Part shown: in pieces, positions 1-5,463 of the stretch
Numbering within the stretch: the first letter of the stretch is position 1
Layout of the letters: each line of letters starts with the position of its first letter
Source: Candidatus Shapirobacteria bacterium CG2_30_35_20
GTDB lineage: Bacteria > Patescibacteriota > Microgenomatia > UBA12405
DNA: 13,149 nt
Assembly: GCA_001873665.1 (NCBI GenBank)
Contig: MNZO01000010.1
Location: 1 to 13,149 of the forward strand
Direction: 5' to 3'
Notes under the pieces: model-generated
What the model was told of the DNA's origin: nothing
Seen by the model: only the letters and a program-made list of their open reading frames with translations
The model's database searches: none
Program-made: the position numbers and the translations under genes

Positions 1-321
1 TAGATAAACCTTATCACCACCTATTACTTCTGCTGATACTGAATACTGTTCAAAAGTCCGGGGTTCAATAAAAACATAATTCGTCCCGTCAAAAAAGGAA
101 TAGGATGCCTCATGGGTCTCTACAATCACCTCTTCGACTTTTTCCCCCGATTTATAGGTATATTCCACCACCCGACCGGTGTATAAAGATTTTAATTTTG
201 TCTTATAAAAAGCCGAACCCTTTCCGGGAGATACAAAATGAATATCCACCACCATGTGCGGCTCTTCGTGGAAAATAACATATATTCCCTTCTTAAATTG
301 CGCCGTGCTGATTGTCCCCAT
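1..321 (-). CDS. efp: Elongation factor P, 5' part (runs off the left edge)
   Basis: Elongation factor P enters the ribosomal E site and relieves stalling at polyproline stretches. The first 107 residues are visible and in frame to base 1; the family is about 185 residues, so roughly the last 40% lies outside. The start ATG (319-321) gives MGTISTAQFKKGIYVIF, the normal EF-P opening, then the KOW-like domain I with the tip loop SPGKGSAF (residues 31-38) and the motif KTKLKSLYTGRVVEYTYKSG. K34 is at the tip position that is lysylated in EpmA-type systems; no modification enzyme is in the window. Domain II begins near FFDGTNYVFIEPRTFEQYSV. There is no Shine-Dalgarno sequence before the ATG. A small ORF lies 45 nt upstream on the same strand, probably in the same transcript from the promoter at 684-712. 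Product identification is secure. Confidence 0.95.
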   Translation of the reverse strand, partial: MGTISTAQFKKGIYVIFHEEPHMVVDIHFVSPGKGSAFYKTKLKSLYTGRVVEYTYKSGEKVEEVIVETHEASYSFFDGTNYVFIEPRTFEQYSVSAEVIGGDKVYL

Positions 322-366
322 AGCGCCTATTCTACTTCTGAAACCAAAACTTGTCTAGATTCTGTA

Positions 367-609
367 CTAATCGTATTTTCCAACACAATTCAACCTAGGT
401 ACAAATACCTCTGCCACCTGCCTGTCTACCCTATCCAATTCCAAATCTCCCAGTGCTGCCAGTTGTTGCCTTAGTGCCTCTACCCGTCTTTCTCTCTGCC
501 CAACCGTTAGATCCACAACCGCTCCATGTGAACGTCTTTGACCGATAGACAATACCCAAACTAAACCATTTATTTGTTTTACAGTTTCAGCATTTACTTC
601 TTCTAACAT
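367..609 (-). CDS. Small hypothetical protein (80 aa) upstream of efp
   Basis: I do not recognise this protein. It opens MLEEVNAETVKQINGLVWVL and is rich in Arg, Val, Leu and Gln, with a likely amphipathic helix around ERRVEALRQQLAALGDLELD, and ends VGKYD. The first 20 residues vaguely resemble the N-terminus of some GNAT acetyltransferases, but no acetyl-CoA-binding motif follows, so I do not call it one. The frame stays open upstream to a GTG at 664-666 and an ATG at 622-624. I prefer ATG 607-609 because the upstream part runs through a terminator-like hairpin and U-tract. It is noticeably richer in G+C than the neighbouring AT-rich genes. It sits between a good promoter and efp, which argues for transcription but not necessarily translation. 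It could be a leader RNA or the remnant of a longer gene. Confidence 0.4.
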   Translation of the reverse strand: MLEEVNAETVKQINGLVWVLSIGQRRSHGAVVDLTVGQRERRVEALRQQLAALGDLELDRVDRQVAEVFVPRLNCVGKYD

Positions 610-631
610 ATTGAATTGTATCATACGTCCC

Positions 632-675
632 AAAAAAATCCCAGAGCATGCTTTTAGAGGAGCCACCCCGGGATC
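632..675 (-). terminator. Terminator-like hairpin in the leader (possible attenuator)
   Basis: Read on the minus strand, GATCCC (670-675) can pair with GGGAT (638-642), followed directly by a run of seven T. The loop is long and holds further G/C-rich segments and AGCATGCT. It starts only a few bases after the predicted transcription start of the promoter at 684-712 and ends before the small ORF and efp, so it could act as an attenuator. The stem is short, so termination strength is uncertain. Confidence 0.4.
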
Positions 676-683
676 TAATACGT

Positions 684-712
684 ACTATATCAATATATTA
701 TAACCATGTCAA
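684..712 (-). promoter_or_regulatory. Sigma-70-type promoter for the small ORF and efp
   Basis: On the minus strand there is a perfect -35 box TTGACA (707-712), a 17-bp spacer and a -10 box TATAGT (684-689). It is the best-matching promoter in the window. Predicted initiation is near 677. An alternative TATAAT lies inside the spacer but at poor distance. Confidence 0.75.
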
Positions 713-737
713 TAGTAATCAATCAATATGTATTAAA

Positions 738-1367
738 TTAAAAATTGCCTGATTCCATCTCATCAATAAACTGCTGTACCCCATATGCCCACGACCCATT
801 TGACGAAGGACAGTATTTTTTCATTATCAGTTCCGGGGTATTTAAACCTTTATCAAAATATTGCGTTTTTAAATAAAGGGCATAACTTTTTAGCGCCAGT
901 TCATAATTTTCAAATCGCAAAGTTCCTTTTTTATGTATCCCATAACCCCAACAATTAAACGAATTTTCAGGAATTTTTTTACATAAATTCGACTCTTGTT
1001 GAGCAATGGCTACAATCCAATAATAATCAAAACCATAAGTTTGAGATAAATCAAAGATTAACCGAGAATAGGACAAAAGAGGCGAGTTATATTTTTTTAA
1101 ATACCTTTCAATAATCAAAGGTCGTGCATCATGACCTACTACCGACTCATCAACCTTGACACTCTCTTGTTGTCGTCCCAATACTTGGCCTACCGTTATC
1201 ACTTTACCAAAATTAGTTTGAAAGCCAGTTATAACTTGATTTTCTTTCTTGGGATTATTTTTATTCCACCACAAAATTTCCACAAACAACACCGTAGTTA
1301 ATGATAAACAAATCACCATCACAAAAAACACTTGCAAATAAATTTTGTATTTCGGAATAATTTCCAT
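738..1367 (-). CDS. Membrane-anchored lysozyme-like (SLT-fold) protein
   Basis: Likely a cell-surface peptidoglycan-active protein of the lysozyme/soluble lytic transglycosylase fold. The 209-aa chain has a short cytoplasmic start (MEIIPKYK), one hydrophobic segment at about residues 9-33, a low-complexity stretch to about residue 95, then a domain beginning LIFDLSQTYGFDYYWIVAIA. The sequence AIAQQESNLC carries a Glu at the catalytic position of SLT/lysozyme domains (the common form is A-x-x-x-ES-x-F/L). It continues CWGYGIHKKGTLRFENYELA, matching the G-[FY]-G-I and substrate-cleft region of such domains, and ends with WAYGVQQFIDEM. Activity is inferred; it could be a catalytically weak binder. 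It is transcribed divergently from the trigger factor gene, with 29 bp between start codons. No Shine-Dalgarno sequence is present. Confidence 0.7.
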   Translation of the reverse strand: MEIIPKYKIYLQVFFVMVICLSLTTVLFVEILWWNKNNPKKENQVITGFQTNFGKVITVGQVLGRQQESVKVDESVVGHDARPLIIERYLKKYNSPLLSYSRLIFDLSQTYGFDYYWIVAIAQQESNLCKKIPENSFNCWGYGIHKKGTLRFENYELALKSYALYLKTQYFDKGLNTPELIMKKYCPSSNGSWAYGVQQFIDEMESGNF

Positions 1368-1377
1368 TATACATTTA

Positions 1378-1400
1378 TGCTATCATAAGCACGCTTATGA
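1378..1400. promoter_or_regulatory. Divergent promoter with an 18-bp dyad
   Basis: TCATAAGC (1383-1390) and GCTTATGA (1393-1400) form a perfect inverted repeat with a 2-bp centre. The plus-strand extended -10 TGC-TATCAT (1378-1386) serves the trigger factor gene. On the minus strand TATGAT (1382-1387) serves the lysozyme-like gene. The two -10 boxes overlap, and the right dyad arm contains the trigger factor start codon, so a dimeric regulator bound here could block both genes. Confidence 0.5.
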
Positions 1401-2206
1401 AAACAAATGTAAAAATAACCAACCATAAAGATAAATCTTTTATTCTAAATTTTAATGTCACTATTGACGAAATCAAAAAAGAATATAATCACACTTTATC
1501 CCATGTTGCCGCCGACTTTGAAACCAAAGGTTTTCGTAAAGGCAAAGCCCCTCTCGATATTGTCAAAAACTCTATATCACCAGAAAAAATGTTGGATGAA
1601 GTTATCAACCATGTTTTATCCGAAAAATACGACGAAATTATCAAAGATAATAATTTAAAACCAGTCACCCAGCCAGCTGTCAAAATTTTAAACCCACCTT
1701 TTGATCTTGACAAAGAGTGGCAAATTGAAATAACCTCGGCCACTATTCCCGAAATCAAGATCAAACCAAAAGCATATATCGAAATCAAAAAGATAAATAC
1801 CGACTCGAAATTAGAAAAAGAAAAGAGAACCGACGCTGTCATAAAAGTAATATTAGAAAACAGTGAAACCAAAATAGCCAAAATAATTTTAGACAACGAG
1901 GTTGAGAGAAAATTAACCAATCTTATTGACCAAATTCGTTCTGCCAGTTTAACATTTGAAACCTATTTAAAAAACAAAAACCAAAATTTAGATGAGCTTA
2001 AACATGAATTAGAACACCAAGCCCAAGACGAATGGACCCTAAATTTAGCTATTACCCAAATCTCATCAGAACAAAAACTCGATCCAACTGAAATTGAAAT
2101 CAAGGACATTGTCTCCAAAAATCCACAACTAACTCAAAACCCCAGCTTAGTTGTCTATTTGCTCACACAACAAAAAGTCATAAATTATTTACTCTCTTTA
2201 GTTTAG
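1397..2206 (+). CDS. tig: Short trigger factor lacking the PPIase domain
   Basis: Ribosome-associated chaperone for nascent chains. Residues 1 to about 115 form the ribosome-binding domain, with the signature GFRKGKAP at 45-52 that docks on ribosomal protein L23, and TIPEIKIKPKAYIEI closing that domain. The chain then passes almost directly to the helical C-terminal arm (from about residue 145: DAVIKVILENSETKIAKIIL, then VERKLTNLIDQI and DEWTLNLAITQI). The FKBP-type peptidyl-prolyl isomerase domain, found near residues 150-245 of the E. coli protein, is absent. Total length is 269 aa against about 430, and the frame is clean, so this looks like a natural short form and not a deletion artefact. 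The -10 box lies 10 nt before the ATG, so the mRNA should be nearly leaderless. Confidence 0.88.
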   Translation: MKTNVKITNHKDKSFILNFNVTIDEIKKEYNHTLSHVAADFETKGFRKGKAPLDIVKNSISPEKMLDEVINHVLSEKYDEIIKDNNLKPVTQPAVKILNPPFDLDKEWQIEITSATIPEIKIKPKAYIEIKKINTDSKLEKEKRTDAVIKVILENSETKIAKIILDNEVERKLTNLIDQIRSASLTFETYLKNKNQNLDELKHELEHQAQDEWTLNLAITQISSEQKLDPTEIEIKDIVSKNPQLTQNPSLVVYLLTQQKVINYLLSLV

Positions 2207-2237
2207 AAATTAGTAATTAAAAATTAAAAATTAGTTT

Positions 2238-2266
2238 TTGTTTTGTATCTTATATTATGCTATAAT
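2238..2266 (+). promoter_or_regulatory. Extended -10 promoter for the coiled-coil protein gene
   Basis: TGC-TATAAT (2258-2266) is a consensus extended -10; the -35 is weak (TTGTTT at 2238). Only 8 nt separate the -10 box from the ATG at 2275, so initiation should fall at or within a base or two of the start codon and give a leaderless mRNA. Just upstream (2215-2234) is an AT-rich tandem stretch made of AATTAAA units. Confidence 0.6.
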
Positions 2267-2274
2267 CACTTCAT

Positions 2275-2853
2275 ATGGCAGGTGGTATTTTGACTTCAAA
2301 GTCCGATCTTAAAAAAACCAAGTCATTTGGGGGCGATAATAAAGGCGAGTCTCTGTCTGAAAATAAACCAAATTATTCTCCTATCAACTTTTCTCTTCGA
2401 GGAATTTTAGGTTTAAATCAATCAGTTGAAATTCACAAAACTCAAGCTGACAAATTGTGGACCAAAGAAAATTTTCATTTAAACATAATTGGCGAACAAG
2501 ATCGTAAGGCGCTCGAAAACAAGCAACGCGAACTCGAATCTATAGTTGAACAACTAAAACTCGAGGTCAAAAAATTGACTGTAGCTACCAGTGAACTTGA
2601 CTCAGGATTATCCAAAGCCACCATGGAAAATATTCCCGAGGCCAACGAATATCAAGTTTCTTTTTTACTCCGTCTAAAAAATTTAGTCATCGCCTTCCGT
2701 CGCAATATTAACGAAGCCAGTTGCTGGCTTGATAGTTTCAATGCCAAAAAGAAAAAACAAAAAAACAGTGGTTATTGGAAAAATTTAAAGTCCAAAGGTG
2801 GAATTAAATATTTGATGAGCGACGAACACTCCGCCGCCCGAAGTGGTGACTAA
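2275..2853 (+). CDS. Coiled-coil hypothetical protein, resembles the CPR-restricted DUF5660 family
   Basis: A soluble 192-aa protein with no signal peptide or membrane segment. It has a disordered Ser/Lys/Asn-rich start (1-40), a conserved-looking block NFSLRGILGLNQSVEI (about 38-53), and a heptad-type coiled coil at roughly 76-115 (DRKALENKQRELESIVEQLK and onward). A C-terminal region has NINEASCWLDSFNAKKKKQK and ends with KYLMSDEHSAARSGD. The combination of a WL-x-x-[FW]-N/S-x-KKKK block and an SxEHxxAxxxG-like end is what I recall for the DUF5660 family seen in Microgenomates genomes; this is from memory and should be confirmed by profile search. Function is unknown. It is a monocistronic gene with its own leaderless promoter, followed 27 bp later by tRNA-Val. 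Confidence 0.6.
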   Translation: MAGGILTSKSDLKKTKSFGGDNKGESLSENKPNYSPINFSLRGILGLNQSVEIHKTQADKLWTKENFHLNIIGEQDRKALENKQRELESIVEQLKLEVKKLTVATSELDSGLSKATMENIPEANEYQVSFLLRLKNLVIAFRRNINEASCWLDSFNAKKKKQKNSGYWKNLKSKGGIKYLMSDEHSAARSGD

Positions 2854-2855
2854 TT

Positions 2856-2864
2856 TGCTATAAT
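2856..2864 (+). promoter_or_regulatory. Extended -10 element for tRNA-Val
   Basis: TGC-TATAAT, identical to the element at 2258-2266, lies 16 bp before the tRNA. There is no clear -35. It overlaps nothing except the spacer after the preceding stop codon. Confidence 0.55.
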
Positions 2865-2880
2865 CCTCTGTAGTTAATCT

Positions 2881-2957
2881 GAATCTGTAGCTCAGTTGGT
2901 TAGAGCGCTTCATTGACATTGAAGAGGTCACAGGTTCGAGTCCTGTCAGATTCACCA
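2881..2957 (+). tRNA. tRNA-Val (GAC), CCA encoded
   Basis: A complete 77-nt cloverleaf. The acceptor stem GAATCTG (2881-2887) pairs with CAGATTC (2947-2953). The D stem is GCTC/GAGC. The anticodon stem CTTCA/TGAAG encloses the loop TTGACAT with anticodon GAC (2915-2917), reading Val codons GUC and GUU. The variable loop is AGGTC, and the T arm is ACAGG-TTCGAGT-CCTGT. Discriminator A is at 2954 and the encoded CCA at 2955-2957. The final A of CCA is also the first base of the GIY-YIG start codon. A 58-bp 3' fragment of the same tRNA recurs at 3250-3307. Confidence 0.97.
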
Positions 2958-3268
2958 TGTACTTTGTGTATTTTTTACAAAGTTTAAAGAATAACAAAGT
3001 TTATATTGGGTCAACTGAAAAATTACCAGAAATAAGGCTAAAAGAACATAACGAAGGCACAAATAAATTTACGAGAAATAATCGACCGTTAAAACTTGTA
3101 TATTTTGAAAAATATTTTTGTAAACAAGATTCGACAGCCAGGGAAAAATTCTACAAATCAGGATTTGGAAAAATGATAAAAAAGATTATAATACAGACAA
3201 TTAACAACAACGCTCAGTTTCAGCCAAAGGCTGATCGGCCTATGGCCGAGGTTAGAGTGCTTCATTGA
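2957..3268 (+). CDS. GIY-YIG endonuclease, YhbQ/UPF0213-like, nested between tRNA-Val copies
   Basis: A single-domain GIY-YIG nuclease of 103 aa. The N-terminus MYFVYFLQS holds the first motif (VYF, residues 4-6). VYIGST (15-20) is the YIG motif with Tyr16, R27 lies in RLKEHNEG with H31, and E63 in STAREKFYKSGFGK is the metal-binding Glu. The normal family ending is near residue 76 (KKIII). The remaining tail (QTINNNAQFQPKADRPMAEV and RVLH) is translated from two hairpins and then from the tRNA remnant, whose anticodon-loop TGA is the stop. Start ATG 2957-2959 is required to give the canonical N-terminus; its A is tRNA residue A76, so there is no separate ribosome-binding site. Many solitary GIY-YIG proteins of this type are known without clear function. 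Here the flanking tRNA repeats suggest a mobile or homing role; this is inference. Confidence 0.85.
   Translation: MYFVYFLQSLKNNKVYIGSTEKLPEIRLKEHNEGTNKFTRNNRPLKLVYFEKYFCKQDSTAREKFYKSGFGKMIKKIIIQTINNNAQFQPKADRPMAEVRVLH
3220..3249 (+). repeat. Two abutting 15-nt hairpins at the nuclease 3' end
   Basis: TCAGCC-AAA-GGCTGA (3220-3234) and TCGGCC-TAT-GGCCGA (3235-3249) are perfect 6-bp stems with 3-nt loops and no bases between them. They lie inside the translated tail of the nuclease, and the tRNA-like sequence begins at the next base (3250). Possible roles are an RNA 3'-end protector or processing signal, or the terminal structure of a mobile unit. There is no T-tract, so they are not ordinary terminators. 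Confidence 0.8.
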
Positions 3269-3307
3269 CATTGAAGAGATCACAGGTTCGAGTCCTGTCA
3301 GATTCAC
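3250..3307 (+). pseudogene. 3' fragment of tRNA-Val (direct repeat of 2898-2955)
   Basis: This 58-bp segment matches tRNA-Val from the D-loop GG to the base after the discriminator at 56 of 58 positions. The differences are C2906 to T3258 and G2927 to A3279. It keeps the anticodon arm with GAC, the variable loop and the T arm, but lacks the 5' acceptor strand and most of the D arm, and has CAG instead of CCA at the end. It cannot fold as a tRNA. Both substitutions would be tolerated in a working tRNA (a D-stem G-U pair and a variable-loop change), so the fragment may derive from a once functional allele. It supplies the TGA stop of the GIY-YIG gene. Confidence 0.92.
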
Positions 3308-3378
3308 AGCGTAATAAATTGCATCGCAATTTAAACGCTGTAGGAACGTTTAAATCGTTTCACGATTTATTACATTCC
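3307..3378. repeat. Pair of mirrored palindromes after the tRNA remnant
   Basis: The first palindrome (3307-3340) has the outer stem CAGCGT/ACGCTG and inner stem TAAATTGC/GCAATTTA with loop ATC. The second (3343-3378) has outer GGAA/TTCC and inner TAAATCG/CGATTTA with loop TTTCA. The second is a diverged inverted copy of the first: both carry GTAATAAAT and CGTTTAAAT arms in opposite order, so the two can also pair with each other. No T-tract follows either one. The stretch from 3379 to about 3490 holds short G/C palindromes (around 3430-3460) but nothing I can name. Confidence 0.7.
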
Positions 3379-3496
3379 ACAAAATTATGCAACAAACATT
3401 TTATATTTCGACTCATTTAACTACATCGCCCACACGTGGGTAAATTCTTACGTCTGGGCCAAATTGTTCTCTCCCCCTTATTTATTCTAATTTTTA

Positions 3497-3502
3497 TATA
3501 AT
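3497..3502 (+). promoter_or_regulatory. Probable -10 box for thrS
   Basis: TATAAT lies within an AT-rich stretch 37 nt before the thrS start. No convincing -35 or TG extension is present, and overlapping AT-rich alternatives exist. The spacer to thrS has no Shine-Dalgarno sequence. Confidence 0.35.
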
Positions 3503-3539
3503 ATATAAATGTTTTTAAATTTTAAATTTCTTTAAACTT

Positions 3540-5459
3540 ATGTCACAACTAGATCAACTTAAACATAACGACGATAATCTTTACAAAATTCGCCACAGTG
3601 CCGAGCATATTTTATCCCAAGCTGTAGAAAACCTATATCCTGACAAAACTATTCGCGTCATGGGTCCTGCCACCGATGACGGTTTTTATATGGATGTCGA
3701 AACAATTGGTGATTTTAAATTATCCGATTCAAATTTTCCCGAAATTGAGGCAGAAATGCAAAAAATAATCAAATCAAATTTGCCCATCATTAGGAAAAAA
3801 ATAACAATGGAAGAAGCTTGTGATTTATTTACCAATAATCCTTACAAAATCGAATGGCTTGATTCTATTAAAGATCGTGGTGAGATAATAACCATCTATT
3901 CAACTGGTAATCAATACACCGACCTTTGCGCCGGTCCCCATGTCAATTACACCAGCAAAATTAAAGCATTTAAATTGCTTTCTATCGCTGGTGCTTATTG
4001 GCATGGTGACGAAAAAAATAAAATGCTCACCCGTATTTACGGCACCGCCTTTGAAAATAAAGATGATTTAGAAACGCATTTAAACAATTTAGAAGAAATC
4101 AAAAAACGAGATCATCGCAAATTAGGCAAAGAATTAGATTTATACTCTACAAACCAATTAACCGGTGCAGGGTTAATTCTCTGGCATCCAAAATTAGCCA
4201 CCTCTCGTAATGTTTTGGAAACATTTTGGAGAGAAGAACATATTAGGCGAGGTTATCAACTAGTTTTTACTCCGCATATTGCTGGCATGGATATGTTTGT
4301 TAAAACTCGTCATTACACCAAATACATCAATTCCATGTTTCCTGTCATGCTACATCAAAATATCGAAGGTGAAAGTAAAAATGACTACACCACCGACGAG
4401 CAGTTGAAACCCATGAATTGTCCCAATCATGTTCAAGTTTTTAAATCAAGCCCACGAAGTTATCGCGAATTACCCTTTAGAATGGGTGAACTCGGTACTG
4501 TTTATCGCTACGAAAAAGCCGGAGTTCTCCATGGAATGACTCGAGTTCGAGGATTTACTCAAGACGATTCTCATATTTTTTGCACGCCAGAACAAGCCAT
4601 TAATGAAGTTCAAGAAATAATTAAATTAACCAAATATATTTACGAAGATATCTTTGGTTTTCAAAAATTCCAAGCCTATTTATCTACTCGACCAGAAAAA
4701 TATTTAGGATCAGTTGATATGTGGGAGTTTGCCCAAAATTCACTGATAAAAGCCATGGAGAGTGAAAAACTTAAATACAAAGTAGACGAAGGTGGTGGAG
4801 CATTTTACGGACCAAAAATTGATTTTAAAATTAAAGATTCAATTGGTCGAGAGTGGCAAATGGGAACTATTCAATTTGATTTCAATCTTCCTACATATTC
4901 CGAAAGTTCAGAAAAAGATGTTGACGATTTCTGGAAACTTAAAACCTTTAAGGACAAATACAAAACCAAAAAAAACCTAGCCAAATATATAAAACAAATG
5001 GGTCGAGGCTTAGACGCCAAATTTGTTGACAAAGATGGCAAGGAAAAACCAGTTGTCATGATTCATCGAGTAGTCCTCGGATCATTAGAAAGATTTTTTG
5101 GTGTTATTATCGAACATTTTGCCGGGGCGTTTCCAACATGGCTCTCGCCAGTCCAAGTAAAATTAATTCCCATTACTGATGCCCAACATGAATTTGCCAA
5201 CAAAGTCCTCGCCGATTTAAAAGCGGGGGGAATCAGGGTCGAAATTGACGATAGACCTGAAAAAATGCAAGCCAAAATCCGAGACGCTCAAATGCAAAAA
5301 ATACCGTATATGTTAATCATCGGTGCTCGCGAAGTTAAGGCAAACACGGTTGCCGTTCGTCAACGCGATGGTCAAGATCTTGGAGCAATTCCAATTTCCG
5401 AATTTATTACCAAAATTAAGGAACAAGTCACAAAAAAATCTCTAAATTTGATAAAATAG
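3540..5459 (+). CDS. thrS: Threonyl-tRNA synthetase without TGS domain, with a catalytic-domain insert
   Basis: Charges tRNA-Thr and probably edits mis-charged Ser-tRNA-Thr. The 639-aa chain starts at the editing domain: HSAEH (19-23) and DLCAGPH (C130, H134). The class II core has HPKLATSRNVLETFWREEHI (motif 1 region), zinc ligands C294 (MNCPNH), H345 (DDSHIFC) and H509 (MIHR), motif 2 around R323 (TVYRYEKAGVLHGMTRVRGF) and motif 3 GSLERF (514-519). The anticodon domain spans about 536-630. The N-terminal TGS domain is absent. An extra block of about 40 residues at about 451-495 (from TYSESSEKDVDDFWKLK to QMGRGLDAKF) interrupts the usual short link between FDFNLP and the VDKDG segment, which keeps overall length near the E. 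coli 642 aa. It is the first gene of the thrS-infC-rpmI-rplT group. Confidence 0.96.
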   Translation: MSQLDQLKHNDDNLYKIRHSAEHILSQAVENLYPDKTIRVMGPATDDGFYMDVETIGDFKLSDSNFPEIEAEMQKIIKSNLPIIRKKITMEEACDLFTNNPYKIEWLDSIKDRGEIITIYSTGNQYTDLCAGPHVNYTSKIKAFKLLSIAGAYWHGDEKNKMLTRIYGTAFENKDDLETHLNNLEEIKKRDHRKLGKELDLYSTNQLTGAGLILWHPKLATSRNVLETFWREEHIRRGYQLVFTPHIAGMDMFVKTRHYTKYINSMFPVMLHQNIEGESKNDYTTDEQLKPMNCPNHVQVFKSSPRSYRELPFRMGELGTVYRYEKAGVLHGMTRVRGFTQDDSHIFCTPEQAINEVQEIIKLTKYIYEDIFGFQKFQAYLSTRPEKYLGSVDMWEFAQNSLIKAMESEKLKYKVDEGGGAFYGPKIDFKIKDSIGREWQMGTIQFDFNLPTYSESSEKDVDDFWKLKTFKDKYKTKKNLAKYIKQMGRGLDAKFVDKDGKEKPVVMIHRVVLGSLERFFGVIIEHFAGAFPTWLSPVQVKLIPITDAQHEFANKVLADLKAGGIRVEIDDRPEKMQAKIRDAQMQKIPYMLIIGAREVKANTVAVRQRDGQDLGAIPISEFITKIKEQVTKKSLNLIK

Positions 5460-5463
5460 CCCA

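Noticed and set aside
238..474. A plus-strand open frame opposite the start of efp and the small ORF
   Set aside because: It overlaps the EF-P coding region antisense, has no protein-like features and ends in the small ORF region.
367..609. Reading the small ORF as a GNAT acetyltransferase
   Set aside because: Only the first 20 residues look similar; no acetyl-CoA-binding motif in this frame and no obvious frameshift continuation.
1489..1920. A long minus-strand open frame inside the trigger factor gene
   Set aside because: It is a shadow of the trigger factor frame; its hydrophobic look comes from the complement of Lys/Glu/Asn codons.
2785..2997. A minus-strand open frame giving a peptide with NLTGLEPVTSSMSMKRSNQ
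   Set aside because: It is the antisense translation of tRNA-Val, a well-known source of spurious proteins, and overlaps real features on the plus strand.
2881..3307. A second functional tRNA-Val gene at 3250
   Set aside because: The 5' acceptor strand, most of the D arm and the CCA are missing, so no cloverleaf can form.
3425..3460. A T-box or E. coli-like thrS operator before thrS
   Set aside because: There are short G/C palindromes (CCCAC/GTGGG, GCCCA/TGGGC), but no T-box sequence (TGGNACC type), and the probable -10 box lies downstream of them, so they may not even be in the mRNA.
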